From: CAWCBG01 sp963793845
GTDB lineage: Bacteria; Acidobacteriota; Terriglobia; Terriglobales; Acidobacteriaceae
Direction of reading: 5' to 3'
Assembly (NCBI GenBank): GCA_963793845.1
Contig: CAWCBG010000011.1
Location: 1 to 64,000, forward strand
Length of the DNA: 64,000 bases
Positions 24,970-33,748 of the stretch are shown here, piece by piece; the stretch's first letter is position 1, and every line of letters starts with the position of its first letter. Both the position numbers and the translations under genes were made by a program. The notes beneath the pieces were generated by a model. That model was given only the letters and a program-made list of their open reading frames with translations, was not told where the DNA came from and ran no database searches.

Positions 24970-25214
24970 TCCAGAATCTCCAACTGGTAGCGCTTGCGAG
25001 TGCGCAGACCAGCAGCATTCACGATGGTGCGCAGACTGCGCGCCATGCGGCCCTGTCGTCCGATCACCCGGCCCAGGTCCGCTTCCGCGACGAATAACTC
25101 CAGCACCGTCTGGCCGCCTTCGTCGAAGGCCTCAACCTCTACCTCTTCCGGGGCGCTGACCAGCGCTTTCGCCAGAGTCTCGACCAGTCCGACCATGTTT
25201 GCTGAACTCGGCAT
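24966..25214 (-). CDS. khpA: KH-domain RNA-binding protein KhpA (YlqC)
   Basis: The 82-residue protein has a single type II KH domain with the GxxG loop in DLGRVIGRQGRMARSLRTIV and ends LRTRKRYQLEILE, typical of KhpA/YlqC. It binds RNA and works with KhpB in controlling cell elongation and division in other bacteria. ATG 25214 or the internal ATG 25196 are both plausible starts. The stop overlaps the probable rimM start. It sits second in the operon after rpsP, the standard place. Confidence 0.92.
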   Translation of the reverse strand: MPSSANMVGLVETLAKALVSAPEEVEVEAFDEGGQTVLELFVAEADLGRVIGRQGRMARSLRTIVNAAGLRTRKRYQLEILE

Positions 25215-25226
25215 CGTTCGTTCTCG

Positions 25227-25288
25227 CGGGGCTGAAGCCCAAAAATTAGTATTTGGGGTGACGCAGTCCTGAAGCACTGCGCTACCCG
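25227..25288. repeat. Dispersed palindromic repeat between rpsP and khpA
   Basis: GGGGCTGAAGCCC followed by GCAGTCCTGAAGCACTGC and GCTACCC is a diverged copy of the family at 24229-24290. It fills most of the rpsP-khpA gap and could form hairpins in the operon mRNA. Confidence 0.65.
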
Positions 25289-25298
25289 AACTTGCGAA

Positions 25299-25562
25299 CT
25301 AGGCGGAGATCGGGGCGGGCTGCTCAACCGGAGCTGCGGGAGCCTTCTCCACCAGCTTGCGAACGCGGTCCGACAACTGCGCCCCCTTCGACGTCCAGTA
25401 GGCGATGCGCTCGCGCTTCAGCTCGACGCTCGCGGGATTGGTCCGCGGGTTATAGGTACCCACTACTTCCACCGAGCGGCCATCGCGCGCGCGATCCTTC
25501 TCGATGACAACAATGCGGTAATACGGTTGCTTGCGCGCACCACGGCGCGATAAACGGATCAT
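25299..25562 (-). CDS. rpsP: Ribosomal protein S16
   Basis: The 87-residue product starts MIRLSRRGARKQPYYRIVV and continues DRARDGRSVEVVGTYNPRTN and RIAYWTSKGAQLSDRVRKLV, all diagnostic for S16, a small-subunit assembly protein. ATG 25562 (AAGGAAA upstream) is the canonical start. It is the first gene of the operon rpsP-khpA-rimM-trmD-rplS, so the promoter should lie just right of 25562. Confidence 0.97.
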   Translation of the reverse strand: MIRLSRRGARKQPYYRIVVIEKDRARDGRSVEVVGTYNPRTNPASVELKRERIAYWTSKGAQLSDRVRKLVEKAPAAPVEQPAPISA

Positions 25563-26626
25563 CAGCACAGAAACGGTTTCCTTTCCTGCTCGTTCAGGGT
25601 CCACACGGATGCGGCTTCACAACCTGCACACCAAAATTGTGCGCTTAAAGTAGAAGGCCACCGGCGGGCACAGCTTGACCTCAGGCGAGATGGGCGTGCC
25701 AGCCAACTGGCTGCTACACCCCGACTTGCGCCGTATGACGCTTGTCGGACCCCCGCTGCTGGAGGCAAACATCAATTATCGCGGAACTTAGGCGGTTTGG
25801 CAAGGCGCAGTCTCTTCTAGATGAGCCTGGGGCAGATGGCTTGCTGAGGATGGATGATGAGCGTGCACGAAGCAGAGAAGTTGAGTTTGGGAGGGATCGC
25901 GGCCTTTCTTCGGGCCAGCAAAGCGATCCAGTTCCTCGGCGAAAACCGCCAGCAGGTTTATGCCTGGATCGAGCAGGTCCTGCGCCAACAGCAGTACCTT
26001 CAGCCAGGCCGCAAGGCGAGGGGTCTGCCGCGGCGCTACCTGGAGAAGATGACGGCGCTCAGCCGCCGCTGGAGACTTTGTTGGCCCTGCCCGAGGCCGC
26101 GCAGTACCTGCCGCGACGGACTCACCCTGGCCACCCTGCAACGCATTGCGGCGCGGCGCAGCGATACCGGGGCGGCACAGTTGATGCAACAAGCCAAGCG
26201 CCGGCTCTTCGAGCAGTTTCGGCCGCGGCTTTAGCACGATGGAAATGAGCCCGGCAAAAAGAAGCACGGTGGAAATGACGGTTATGGAAAACCCAATAGC
26301 GGGGCCTCCCACAACCTTGGAAATCGCTGAGTGGTTCCCACATTCCCACCGCTCGACTACGGCTATATATTTTTCAAAACCTATCCCGAAAGGAGCCGCC
26401 CTCATCGCCTGCACCTTCCCCCTTCAGGCTCATTCTTCGATTAGAATAGGAGAGCTACCTGCGAAAAGCCTGCGTCGTCAGCACCTGCGACATCCCACCG
26501 AGAGAATTAAGCTCCGAGAACTCAGAATTATTGGTCTTTGAGCTGCCCGCGAAACAGCCTTTCCTGTCACAGGTGGCTTCCTAATAGTGTGTACAACGCA
26601 AGCGCGTCACGGTCCGGGGTTGGGGC
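25563..26626. other. Largely non-coding stretch with transposase debris
   Basis: Over a kilobase separates rpsP from the next gene. Apart from the transposase remnant at 25854-26075 there is a broken helical fragment (QLMQQAKRRLFEQFRPRL) ending at 26234. There are also short tandem-like segments (GGAAATGA near 26242 and 26271). The operon promoter should lie near 25570-25650. Nothing else is recognisable. Confidence 0.5.
25854..26075 (+). pseudogene. Remnant of an integrase-core (DDE) transposase N-terminus
   Basis: The frame from ATG 25854 encodes MMSVHEAEKLSLGGIAAFLR, KAIQFLGENRQQVYAWIEQV and RRYLEKMTALSR. This is the helix-turn-helix start I associate with a family of IS481/IS3-like transposases whose catalytic domain follows. 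After about residue 70 the similarity stops and the sequence shifts frame and changes character. No catalytic domain or terminal repeats are visible. It is a truncated, dead copy. Confidence 0.55.
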
Positions 26627-27647
26627 ATGAAAGTTCGGGTCTTGATTTGGGCGTTGGCTTGCGTTCTATGCTGTCAGATGTTGTGTGCGCAAGCCCGCGG
26701 GGGAGCAGATGCTGCTCCGGTTCGAGGTATGCATCGTGCGCCGATAATGGCAACTCTGGACACGCTCTCCATAGAGCAAGTGACGGTTGCGCCGACTAAT
26801 TCAGGACTCTTGTCCGATCATTCGCTGTATCAGCAAATCTATGCGCCGTCACCGCAAGTCGCCTGCCTGCAGTTGCCAGCGCGAAAGACAGCTCAGCAGA
26901 ACGCGTTCGAACAGCTCGACTTTCATCCAGCCGCGATCCGGTCCGCCTTCACCCATGAAAATCTGGTGAAAATGGCGCAGAATTTCAATCCCAGCTATCG
27001 CCTGCCGGATGCTCCACCGTACACGCCGCTGTCGACCCGTGAGAAGTTCGATCGCTTTCTGCGCAGCGCTCACTCCACCGATACATGGTTGGGAGCGGTA
27101 TTCGACTCGCTGTATTCGCAGGCCACCGGAGCGTATCCGGAGTTCGGCGGCGGAATGGGAGGCTACGGCAAGCGATACGGAGCGGCGATCGCCGGAGCCG
27201 AGGCGGGTAACTTCTTCGGAAGATTTCTGTACCCTACCCTGCTACATCAGGACCCACGGTACTTCCCTTCCCATCAGGACGGGATCACCAACGCGGCTGG
27301 CCTACGCTGCCAGCCGCGTGCTCATCACGCGCAGCGACGACGGCCGAAACGTGTTTAACAGCTCGTTAATACTCAGCGAATTGACGCAGGCGGCCCTGTC
27401 GAACGCCTACATCCCATATCGCAATGAAACCGCCTCCGGCACCCTGGAGAATGCCGCAGCCAGTCTCGGATCGGTTGCCCAAGCCTACATCCTTAACGAA
27501 TTCTGGCCCGATATAAAGGAATTCCTCGGGAAGCATCAGCCTGGTCCGTGGCGGCGTTTGCATGAGAAGTGGGACGACTCCACTTCCCCCATGAGCAAGA
27601 ATGCCCTGACAAAGCTTCGCTCCGAGATAACATCGCACTCCCACTGA
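26627..27647 (+). pseudogene. Exported acidobacterial-family protein, split by a frameshift
   Basis: ATG 26627 opens a signal peptide (VLIWALACVLCCQMLCAQ) and an exported protein containing STREKFDRFLRSAHSTDTWL, GGMGGYGKRYGAAIAGAEAG and PTLLHQDPRYFPS. Around 27285-27300 the frame must shift by one base to continue as LAYAASRVLITRSDDGRN, LTQAALSNAYIPY and NEFWPDIKEFL, ending at 27647. The joined protein (about 339 aa) is a paralogue of the product of 42189-42857 (GFGQRYGMRLTG, WGEDPRYFRVG, FQEFWSDVVRL). Function is unknown. It is either a recent pseudogene or a sequence error. Confidence 0.75.
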
Positions 27648-27743
27648 TGACATTTGTCACCTTCGTAGACTGACATTCCGCACTACGCTCTGCCGCGAAA
27701 CTTTTCCAGAATAATATGCGTACCTCATGGAGCAGTGCGTAAG

Positions 27744-29066
27744 ATGAAAAGTCTTCACCCGATTGCCGACCGACAGGAGCCGTCGCCCTTTCCAAACCCT
27801 CGGCAGGAAAGCGATACTAGGGGCGTCCGCGTTGAGGAGAGCCGGGCGAAACCTATGCGGGACCTAAAGGACGAGTTGGCGTCTTTGCGTATCGAACGCG
27901 AAGAGCCGCGCAAAATACGCTGGGGCCTTTTGTTTCTGTTGCTGCTATTCGTTGCGGCCATAGCCGCAGGATGGTTCTATTTGCGCGCTCATCCTGCCCT
28001 GGCGGACTTCGCTGCGGTAGAGGTTCAAACCGTGAAACCGACGGTACAGACCGGCGGCGGCCCCAGCGCCGGAACACCCATTCTTACTGCTTCAGGTTAC
28101 CTTGTCGCTCGGCGACAGTCGGTGGTCTCGGCCAAGATCCAGGGTCGCATCGCCAGCCTACTGGTGGACGCCGGCAGCGTCGTGAAGGAAGGCCAGGTAC
28201 TCGCTACCCTAGATAACGGCGACTACGTCGCCAACATTGCGAAAGCCAAAGCCGATATCGAGTTCGCGAAAGCCAGCCTCGCCGAGGCGGAACGCCAGTT
28301 CCGCCTGCAGCAGGATATGTGGCGCGACAAGGTCGTTTCGCAGGACTCATATGACGCAGCCAAATCGAAGGTGCAACTGGCCAAGGCTACGCTGGACCAG
28401 GACAACGCCAGCCTGAAGGTGCAGGAGGCGTTGCTGGATTTCACCATCGTTCGCGCTCCCTTCAGCGGAGTGGTGGTGAAGAAGATGACCGAAGTCGGCG
28501 AGAGTGTAACGCCGATCGCTCCAGGAGTGAACCTGTCTACGTCCTCCGGCGCAATTGTGGCCATGGCCGACATGAATTCGCTCGAGGCCGAGGTGGATGT
28601 CAACGAGTCCAACATCGACCAGCTGAAAGCCGGCATGCCGGCCGAGGTCAATGTGCAGGCGATTCCCGACAAGACTTACAAAGGCACGCTGCGGCAGATC
28701 ATTCCGACCGCCGATCGCACCAAGGCGACGGTCACGGTGAAGACGATCATTTTGAACAAGGATTCACTTCTGAAGCCGGAGATGAGCTGTAACGTCACTT
28801 TCCTCGAACCGCCGAAGAGGACGGCGGAGAAGAACCAGCCGCCGGAGAGGATTGTGACGATTCCGAAAGAAACGCTGGCTAATCGCGATGGCAAGTCGGT
28901 GGTCTTCGAGCTGGACAACAACAGAGTCCACGCAGTGCCGGTGGTAATCGGCGCCGACCTGCGTGGCCAGAGCATCGTGAAAAGCGGTCTGACCGGCTCC
29001 GAAACCCTGGTGAGCGATCCTCCGCAGAAGTTGAAAGACGGCGACGTGGTGAGGGTGAAAGGGTGA
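27744..29066 (+). CDS. HlyD/MacA-type membrane-fusion protein
   Basis: The 440-residue protein is the periplasmic adaptor of the exporter encoded by the next three genes. A cytoplasmic N-tail precedes one membrane helix (IRWGLLFLLLLFVAAIAAGW). The lipoyl-like half-motifs then flank a coiled-coil hairpin (KIQGRIASLLVDAGSVVKEG; IVRAPFSGVVVKKMTEVGES), followed by a beta-barrel domain (EVDVNESNIDQLKAGMPAEV) and a membrane-proximal domain. ATG 27744 has GGAG upstream; GTG 27735 and ATG 27855 are alternatives. It probably bridges to an outer-membrane factor not encoded here. Confidence 0.9.
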   Translation: MKSLHPIADRQEPSPFPNPRQESDTRGVRVEESRAKPMRDLKDELASLRIEREEPRKIRWGLLFLLLLFVAAIAAGWFYLRAHPALADFAAVEVQTVKPTVQTGGGPSAGTPILTASGYLVARRQSVVSAKIQGRIASLLVDAGSVVKEGQVLATLDNGDYVANIAKAKADIEFAKASLAEAERQFRLQQDMWRDKVVSQDSYDAAKSKVQLAKATLDQDNASLKVQEALLDFTIVRAPFSGVVVKKMTEVGESVTPIAPGVNLSTSSGAIVAMADMNSLEAEVDVNESNIDQLKAGMPAEVNVQAIPDKTYKGTLRQIIPTADRTKATVTVKTIILNKDSLLKPEMSCNVTFLEPPKRTAEKNQPPERIVTIPKETLANRDGKSVVFELDNNRVHAVPVVIGADLRGQSIVKSGLTGSETLVSDPPQKLKDGDVVRVKG

Positions 29067-29178
29067 ACTTGGCAACTAGCAATGAGCAACGAGTCAAAGG
29101 CGGTCATGACCGTCTCTTTAGGATCGCCGGTCGCTGATTGCTGCAGTTGCTAATTACTGCATTTTTGCAGGAGAAATC

Positions 29179-29877
29179 ATGAGCACAATCGAAGTGGCGG
29201 CCAAGACAAGTGCCGTCAGCGTCCAGAACGTTCGCAAAGTCTATTACCGCGACAGCCTGCAGATTCCAGTGCTCGACGGCATCAACCTCGAAGTTCCGCA
29301 GGGCGAATTCGTGGCGCTGATGGGCCCTTCCGGCTCGGGAAAAACGACTCTGCTGAACCTGATCGCCGGCATCGATCGCGTCACCTCCGGAAAGGTAGTG
29401 GTCGCAGGTACGGACCTAGGCCCGCTATCCGAAGGCGAGCTGGCCAAGTGGCGCAGCCGCAATGTCGGATTCATCTTCCAGTTTTACAACCTCATTCCGG
29501 TACTCAACGCGCTCGAGAATGTCGAACTGCCGCTGCTGCTCGCGCCGCTGTCGAAAAAGCAGCGCCGTGAACGGGCTTTGACTGCCTTGCGGATCGTGGG
29601 GCTCGCTGACCGGTCGAAGCACTATCCGCGCCAGCTTTCCGGCGGACAGGAGCAGCGTGTGGCTATCGCACGCGCCATCGTAACCGATCCCAGCGTGCTG
29701 GTAGCCGACGAGCCTACCGGCGATCTGGATCACAAGAGCGCGGAAGAAATCCTCACCCTGATGGACACCTTCAACCGCGACTTCGGTAAAACTATTCTGA
29801 TGGTCACGCACGATCCGCGGGCTGCCAGCCGTGCTCATGTCCAACACCATCTTGAGAAGGGAGTGTTGACTGCCTGA
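29179..29877 (+). CDS. ABC transporter ATP-binding protein (MacB/LolD type)
   Basis: The 232-residue ATPase has Walker A GPSGSGKTT (49-57), Q-loop FIFQFYNLIP (98-107), signature LSGGQEQ (153-159), Walker B VLVADEPTGDLD (173-184) and switch histidine 211. The sequence EPTGDLD and length fit the MacB/LolD/FtsE group that drives mechanotransmission-type exporters. Its stop shares a base with the next start (TGATG at 29875-29879), so it is coupled to the first permease. It energises export of an unknown substrate across the envelope. Confidence 0.95.
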   Translation: MSTIEVAAKTSAVSVQNVRKVYYRDSLQIPVLDGINLEVPQGEFVALMGPSGSGKTTLLNLIAGIDRVTSGKVVVAGTDLGPLSEGELAKWRSRNVGFIFQFYNLIPVLNALENVELPLLLAPLSKKQRRERALTALRIVGLADRSKHYPRQLSGGQEQRVAIARAIVTDPSVLVADEPTGDLDHKSAEEILTLMDTFNRDFGKTILMVTHDPRAASRAHVQHHLEKGVLTA

Positions 29878-31052
29878 TGAAATTCGCACCTCTCGTTCTC
29901 AAGCATCTGCGCAAGAACTGGATTCGAACCCTTAGCACCGTGCTGGCCATGGCGGTCTGCATCTTTCTGATCTGTACCCTGCAGACAGTGGTTGACGCAG
30001 TGAATTATGGGTTGTCGATGGGCAATGCGTCGCGCCTGGTGACTCGCCATTACGTGAGCCTGGTTTTCAATCTGCCCAATTCCTACGAAGCTAAAATCGC
30101 CGCGATCCCCGGGGTAAAGAAAACCACCATCGTCAACTGGTTTGGCGGCATCTATCGCGATCCCAAGAATTTCTTCGCCAACCTCGCGGTCGAGCCGGAA
30201 CCGTTCCTCGAGATCTATCCCGAGATCAAGCTGCCGGAAGATCAGAAGCAGGCGTGGTTCCACGATGGGCGGGGATGCATTATTGGCCGAGACCTGGCGC
30301 GGAAATGGGGTTGGAAGATCGGCGACCATTTTGAGTTGGAGAGCTTTATCCCTCCTTACCGGGTGGGTAAGCCGTTTGACTTCGTGGTGGATGGGATCTT
30401 CGACGCCGATCCGACGAAGACTCCTCCTCCCGACCTCAACTCGATGTACTTCAACTACAAATATCTCTACGAAGCCACCGGGCAGAGAGCCGGTATCGGC
30501 ACGATAACGTCACTGATCGACGATCCCAAGAACGCGGGACGCATCAGCAAGGCCATCGACGCGGAATTTGAGAACAGCGACACTCAAACCAAAACCGAAA
30601 CCGAGCAGGCCTTTCGCGCCAGCTTTATCGCCATGGCGGGAAATCTCGCCCTGCTACTCAACGGTATCGGCCTGGCGGTAGCCTTCACCATCCTGTTGGT
30701 GACGGCCAATACCATGAGCATCGCGGTTCGCGAACGGCAGCAGGAGATCGGCGTGCTTAAGACGCTTGGCTTTTCCAGCGGCCTGGTCATGGCGTTGATC
30801 CTGGTTGAAGCGCTGCTATTGGGACTGATGGGCGGAGCTCTGGGCCTTTTCTTCGCCAGCGGAATGATCATGGCATTGCCAAGCCTTCCGTTCATCGGCG
30901 ATGTAGTGCGCCAGTTCCCCGGCCTGGGGTTGTCGCCCAAGATCGTTTCCTATGGATTTGGCGTTGCCTTGCTGCTCGGCCTACTGGCCGGATTAGTTCC
31001 CGCACTGCTGGCGTACCGGGCCCGCATTACTGAAGTTTTGAGGCAAGTCTGA
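29877..31052 (+). CDS. FtsX/MacB-type permease, subunit 1
   Basis: The 391-residue protein has the MacB topology: one N-terminal membrane helix (TLSTVLAMAVCIFLICTL), a large periplasmic domain (about residues 40-265), and three C-terminal helices (LALLLNGIGLAVAFTILLVT, ALILVEALLLGLMGGALGLF, VALLLGLLAGLVPALLAYRA). The conserved cytoplasmic segment RERQQEIGVLKTLGFSS couples to the ATPase. It pairs with the second permease, which starts on its stop codon (TGATG at 31050). Confidence 0.92.
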   Translation: MKFAPLVLKHLRKNWIRTLSTVLAMAVCIFLICTLQTVVDAVNYGLSMGNASRLVTRHYVSLVFNLPNSYEAKIAAIPGVKKTTIVNWFGGIYRDPKNFFANLAVEPEPFLEIYPEIKLPEDQKQAWFHDGRGCIIGRDLARKWGWKIGDHFELESFIPPYRVGKPFDFVVDGIFDADPTKTPPPDLNSMYFNYKYLYEATGQRAGIGTITSLIDDPKNAGRISKAIDAEFENSDTQTKTETEQAFRASFIAMAGNLALLLNGIGLAVAFTILLVTANTMSIAVRERQQEIGVLKTLGFSSGLVMALILVEALLLGLMGGALGLFFASGMIMALPSLPFIGDVVRQFPGLGLSPKIVSYGFGVALLLGLLAGLVPALLAYRARITEVLRQV

Positions 31053-32218
31053 TGGCACTGCCGATCTCCTATAACGTTCGCAACCTGCGCTCCCGCTGGA
31101 AAGTCACCCTGCTGGCCATCTTCGGCATCGCTTTGGTGGTAGCGGCGTTTGTGACGATTCTGTCCATGGCCCGGGGATTCAACATCGCCCTGAGTTCCAC
31201 CGGCTCAGACAACAACGCCATTGTGACCCAGCGTGGCTCCCTCTCAGAGCTGACCTCATGGATCGACATCGGAACCGCCAATCTCATCTCGGTCGATCCG
31301 CGAGTGGCACGCAACTCCGATGGCAAGCCGCTGGCTTCCTGCGAAGTTGTCGTAATTACGACGCGTCCCAAGAAGGGTACCAACATCCCGCTAAACATTA
31401 CCTTTCGGGGTGTGACCCCGATGGCCTTCAACGTACGCAATAACATCAAGATCGTCGAAGGCAGGATGTTTACGCCGGGACTGTATGAAGTTATCGCAGG
31501 CCGGAAGATTGCCGAACGGGTAAGCGGACTCGACATCGGCTCCACCATCAACATTCAACGCAAAAACTGGAAGGTGGTGGGTCTGTTCGCTGCCGACGAC
31601 AGCTCTTTCGAGAGCGAGATCTGGGGCGATTACGATGCCATGGCGCCGGCCATCGGCCGCAACGGCGGATGCGAGTCGCTTACCGTCCGGCTGACCAACC
31701 CGGCCGTGCTCGCCTCCTTCGATAAGGATCTGAGAGCCAATCCGCAAATGCAAGTGCAGGCGGACTCGGAGAAAAAATACTATGAGAACCTGTCCGGGGG
31801 CACCGGCACGGTTCTCATCATCCTGGCGTCGTTCGTCGCTGTCGTGATGGGTATCGGAGCGGTGTTCGGCGCCATGAACACCATGTATGCCATCGTGTCG
31901 CAGCGCACCCGCGAGATCGGCACGCTTCGAGCTCTCGGTTTTTCCCGGCTCAGCATCTTGCTTTCTTTCGTGATGGAATCGGTGTTACTCGCCATCGTTG
32001 GGGGCCTGCTAGGCTGCCTGGTAGCGCTTCCGATGAATGGCTATACCGCGGCGACCGGTACCAACTCCTTCAGCGAACTAGCCTTCGCCTTCAAGGTGAC
32101 GCCGGGCTTGCTACTGATCGGCCTCGCCTTTGCCGTGTTGATGGGCTTTGTCGGAGGTCTATTGCCGGCGTTCCGCGCCGCGCGCATGCCGATCACCAGG
32201 GCGTTGCGGGAGGCGTAG
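31052..32218 (+). CDS. FtsX/MacB-type permease, subunit 2
   Basis: The 388-residue protein has the same plan: first helix WKVTLLAIFGIALVVAAFVT, a periplasmic domain, and three C-terminal helices around LIILASFVAVVMGIGAVFGA, VMESVLLAIVGGLLGCLVAL and LIGLAFAVLMGFVGGLLPAF. SQRTREIGTLRALGFSR is the ATPase-contact motif. Two different permeases in one operon suggest a heterodimeric exporter, unlike MacB, which is a homodimer with a fused ATPase. The substrate is unknown; peptides, lipoproteins or antimicrobials are typical of the class. Confidence 0.92.
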   Translation: MALPISYNVRNLRSRWKVTLLAIFGIALVVAAFVTILSMARGFNIALSSTGSDNNAIVTQRGSLSELTSWIDIGTANLISVDPRVARNSDGKPLASCEVVVITTRPKKGTNIPLNITFRGVTPMAFNVRNNIKIVEGRMFTPGLYEVIAGRKIAERVSGLDIGSTINIQRKNWKVVGLFAADDSSFESEIWGDYDAMAPAIGRNGGCESLTVRLTNPAVLASFDKDLRANPQMQVQADSEKKYYENLSGGTGTVLIILASFVAVVMGIGAVFGAMNTMYAIVSQRTREIGTLRALGFSRLSILLSFVMESVLLAIVGGLLGCLVALPMNGYTAATGTNSFSELAFAFKVTPGLLLIGLAFAVLMGFVGGLLPAFRAARMPITRALREA

Positions 32219-33002
32219 AACGGCAGTGGTTGGTGGTCAGAGCACAAGCGGACTTGGAAGGTCCGCTCTGACCCGATCCTGGCTCGCCTGCTCGGAGCGA
32301 CTGGGCTGAGCTGTTTACCAAGTCGTACATTGGTGTGAAGCCGGAGGTGCGCAGAACTCTCGAGCACACAGCGGTTGATCTCGGTACCCCCCTCCCCCCT
32401 CTCGTCCTCGGATTGGGGAAAATCTGGCATTTATCAATGACTTAGCCGGATTTCTTGGCCTGTAAGTCGCTGCGGCTCAAGATTTTACCTATAAACCCAT
32501 TGAGATCAAGATTTTGCAGCGATCCGTGCAAAATCTTGATTCCCTTGGAGTTAAAGGTCAAAATCTTGAGCCCCAAGGACTTAGCTACGATTTTCTCCAG
32601 ACCGGGCAGGATCTCTATTAGCGCCGGGGTTAACACGCCCGGAAGGCGTCCATGGCTGAATTTCAAAGAGCCTCTACCTCTTATCCTGCTCCGCACTGAG
32701 CGGAAAAGGGGCGAAGACACACAACTCCCTTGTCCTCGCACCTCCAGTAGTAGAGGTAATAGGACGACGGCCGCTAGTCTAGTGCACAGATCACAGGCGT
32801 ATGTGATAAGGGGAAACGCCCTCTCAGGATTTTGGGCCACCGGTGGTGGCGGCTTTACGAGACCGTATCGCCGCTATGCGGCTCTGACATTTTTCCCACT
32901 TTACCCCGGTTTTACGACCGGGACTAACGACAATTCCGCCGCTGCGCGGCTGTTTTGTGCAGGGATCGGTTATCCACTGAACACTGACCACTATCCACTC
33001 CT
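32219..33002. other. Repeat-rich intergenic region
   Basis: These 784 bases hold no gene. They contain a long imperfect palindrome (32463-32583). From about 32838 there is a string of short G/C hairpins (CCACCGGTGGTGG, GCCGCTATGCGGC, CCCGGTTTTACGACCGGG, GCCGCTGCGCGGC) of a type seen repeatedly between acidobacterial genes. The promoters of neither neighbour are obvious, since the exporter and npdG converge here. Confidence 0.6.
32463..32583. repeat. 121-bp nested palindrome built from AAAATCTTGA units
   Basis: The inner part is a perfect 14-bp inverted repeat (32505-32518 with 32527-32540). Around it TCAAGATTTT (32477-32486) matches AAAATCTTGA (32560-32569), and the outermost TAAGTC (32463-32468) matches GACTTA (32578-32583). 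The decamer thus occurs four times, two in each direction, with a period of 29-30 bases. Two diverged direct copies of the unit occur at 55062-55115. It is non-coding and likely a mobile or structured repeat. Confidence 0.75.
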
Positions 33003-33668
33003 TCAGATTCCCAGCCCCGTCACCCTCCACCCTGCGCCGTGCACTTTGTGGCGGATGTTCAACGTGATGAGCAACGCAGTCATTGCCTCGACGATGCGCG
33101 CGTTCTCCAGCTTGCCGCCGTCGACGGCGCGCACCCCGGGAATCTTCACTGCCAACTCGGACGCCGTCTGGCGCGCGCGATCATCGTCGCTACATACGAT
33201 GACGTCGCAATCCACATCCTGATCACCATTCAACACTGTCGCTGAGAGGCTGTGAAACGCGCCTGCCACTGGAACGTTCTTGCCGACGATCTCCGCCGCC
33301 TGCTCAGCCGCCGAGCCTTGCCACACGCCCAGCACTCGCGTTGCCCGGCCACCGACAGCGGCGGCCAGCGGAACGGTCGCGTCGATCAGGACGGTTCCCT
33401 GCCGGAAGGATGGTTTGAGCTGCTTCAATAGCTCGGCCTGTCCGGCGAACGGCACCGTCAGCACTACTGTGTCGCACATCTTTACCGCGACACTGTTCTC
33501 TGCACCTTCGATGCTGCCCAGGTGCCCGATCCGTTCCGCCAGTTGCGCTGCGGCGGCTTTGGCGCGATCGCCGTCGCGCGACCCGATGATCACTGACTCC
33601 CCTGCTCGCGCCCAGCGCCATGCCAGTCCCGATCCCTCCGGGCCCGTGCCTCCGACCACAGCAATCAT
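33003..33668 (-). CDS. npdG: F420H2:NADP+ oxidoreductase (NADPH-dependent F420 reductase)
   Basis: The 221-residue protein has an N-terminal Rossmann motif MIAVVGGTGPEGSGLAWRWA followed by VIIGSRDGDRA, whose Ser-Arg after strand 2 fits NADP binding. TVVLTVPFAGQAELL, GAFHSLSATVL and CDVIVCSDDDRAR follow, as in Fno/NpdG. It transfers hydride between NADPH and coenzyme F420. In bacteria that use F420 this supplies the reduced cofactor. It is the last gene of the F420 operon, 80 bases after cofH, which supports the assignment strongly over a generic NADP reductase. Confidence 0.9.
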   Translation of the reverse strand: MIAVVGGTGPEGSGLAWRWARAGESVIIGSRDGDRAKAAAAQLAERIGHLGSIEGAENSVAVKMCDTVVLTVPFAGQAELLKQLKPSFRQGTVLIDATVPLAAAVGGRATRVLGVWQGSAAEQAAEIVGKNVPVAGAFHSLSATVLNGDQDVDCDVIVCSDDDRARQTASELAVKIPGVRAVDGGKLENARIVEAMTALLITLNIRHKVHGAGWRVTGLGI

Positions 33669-33748
33669 GCCTTGCTCCGTTCCGCCCCAATTCCATGGTT
33701 GACGATTCTGTTTGAAAGGGCATGGCTTCAGCCGTGCCGCTGAGACCT

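Noticed and set aside
32463..32583. CRISPR array
   Set aside because: The 29-30 base period involves only four partly inverted units without constant repeats and variable spacers, and no cas genes are present.
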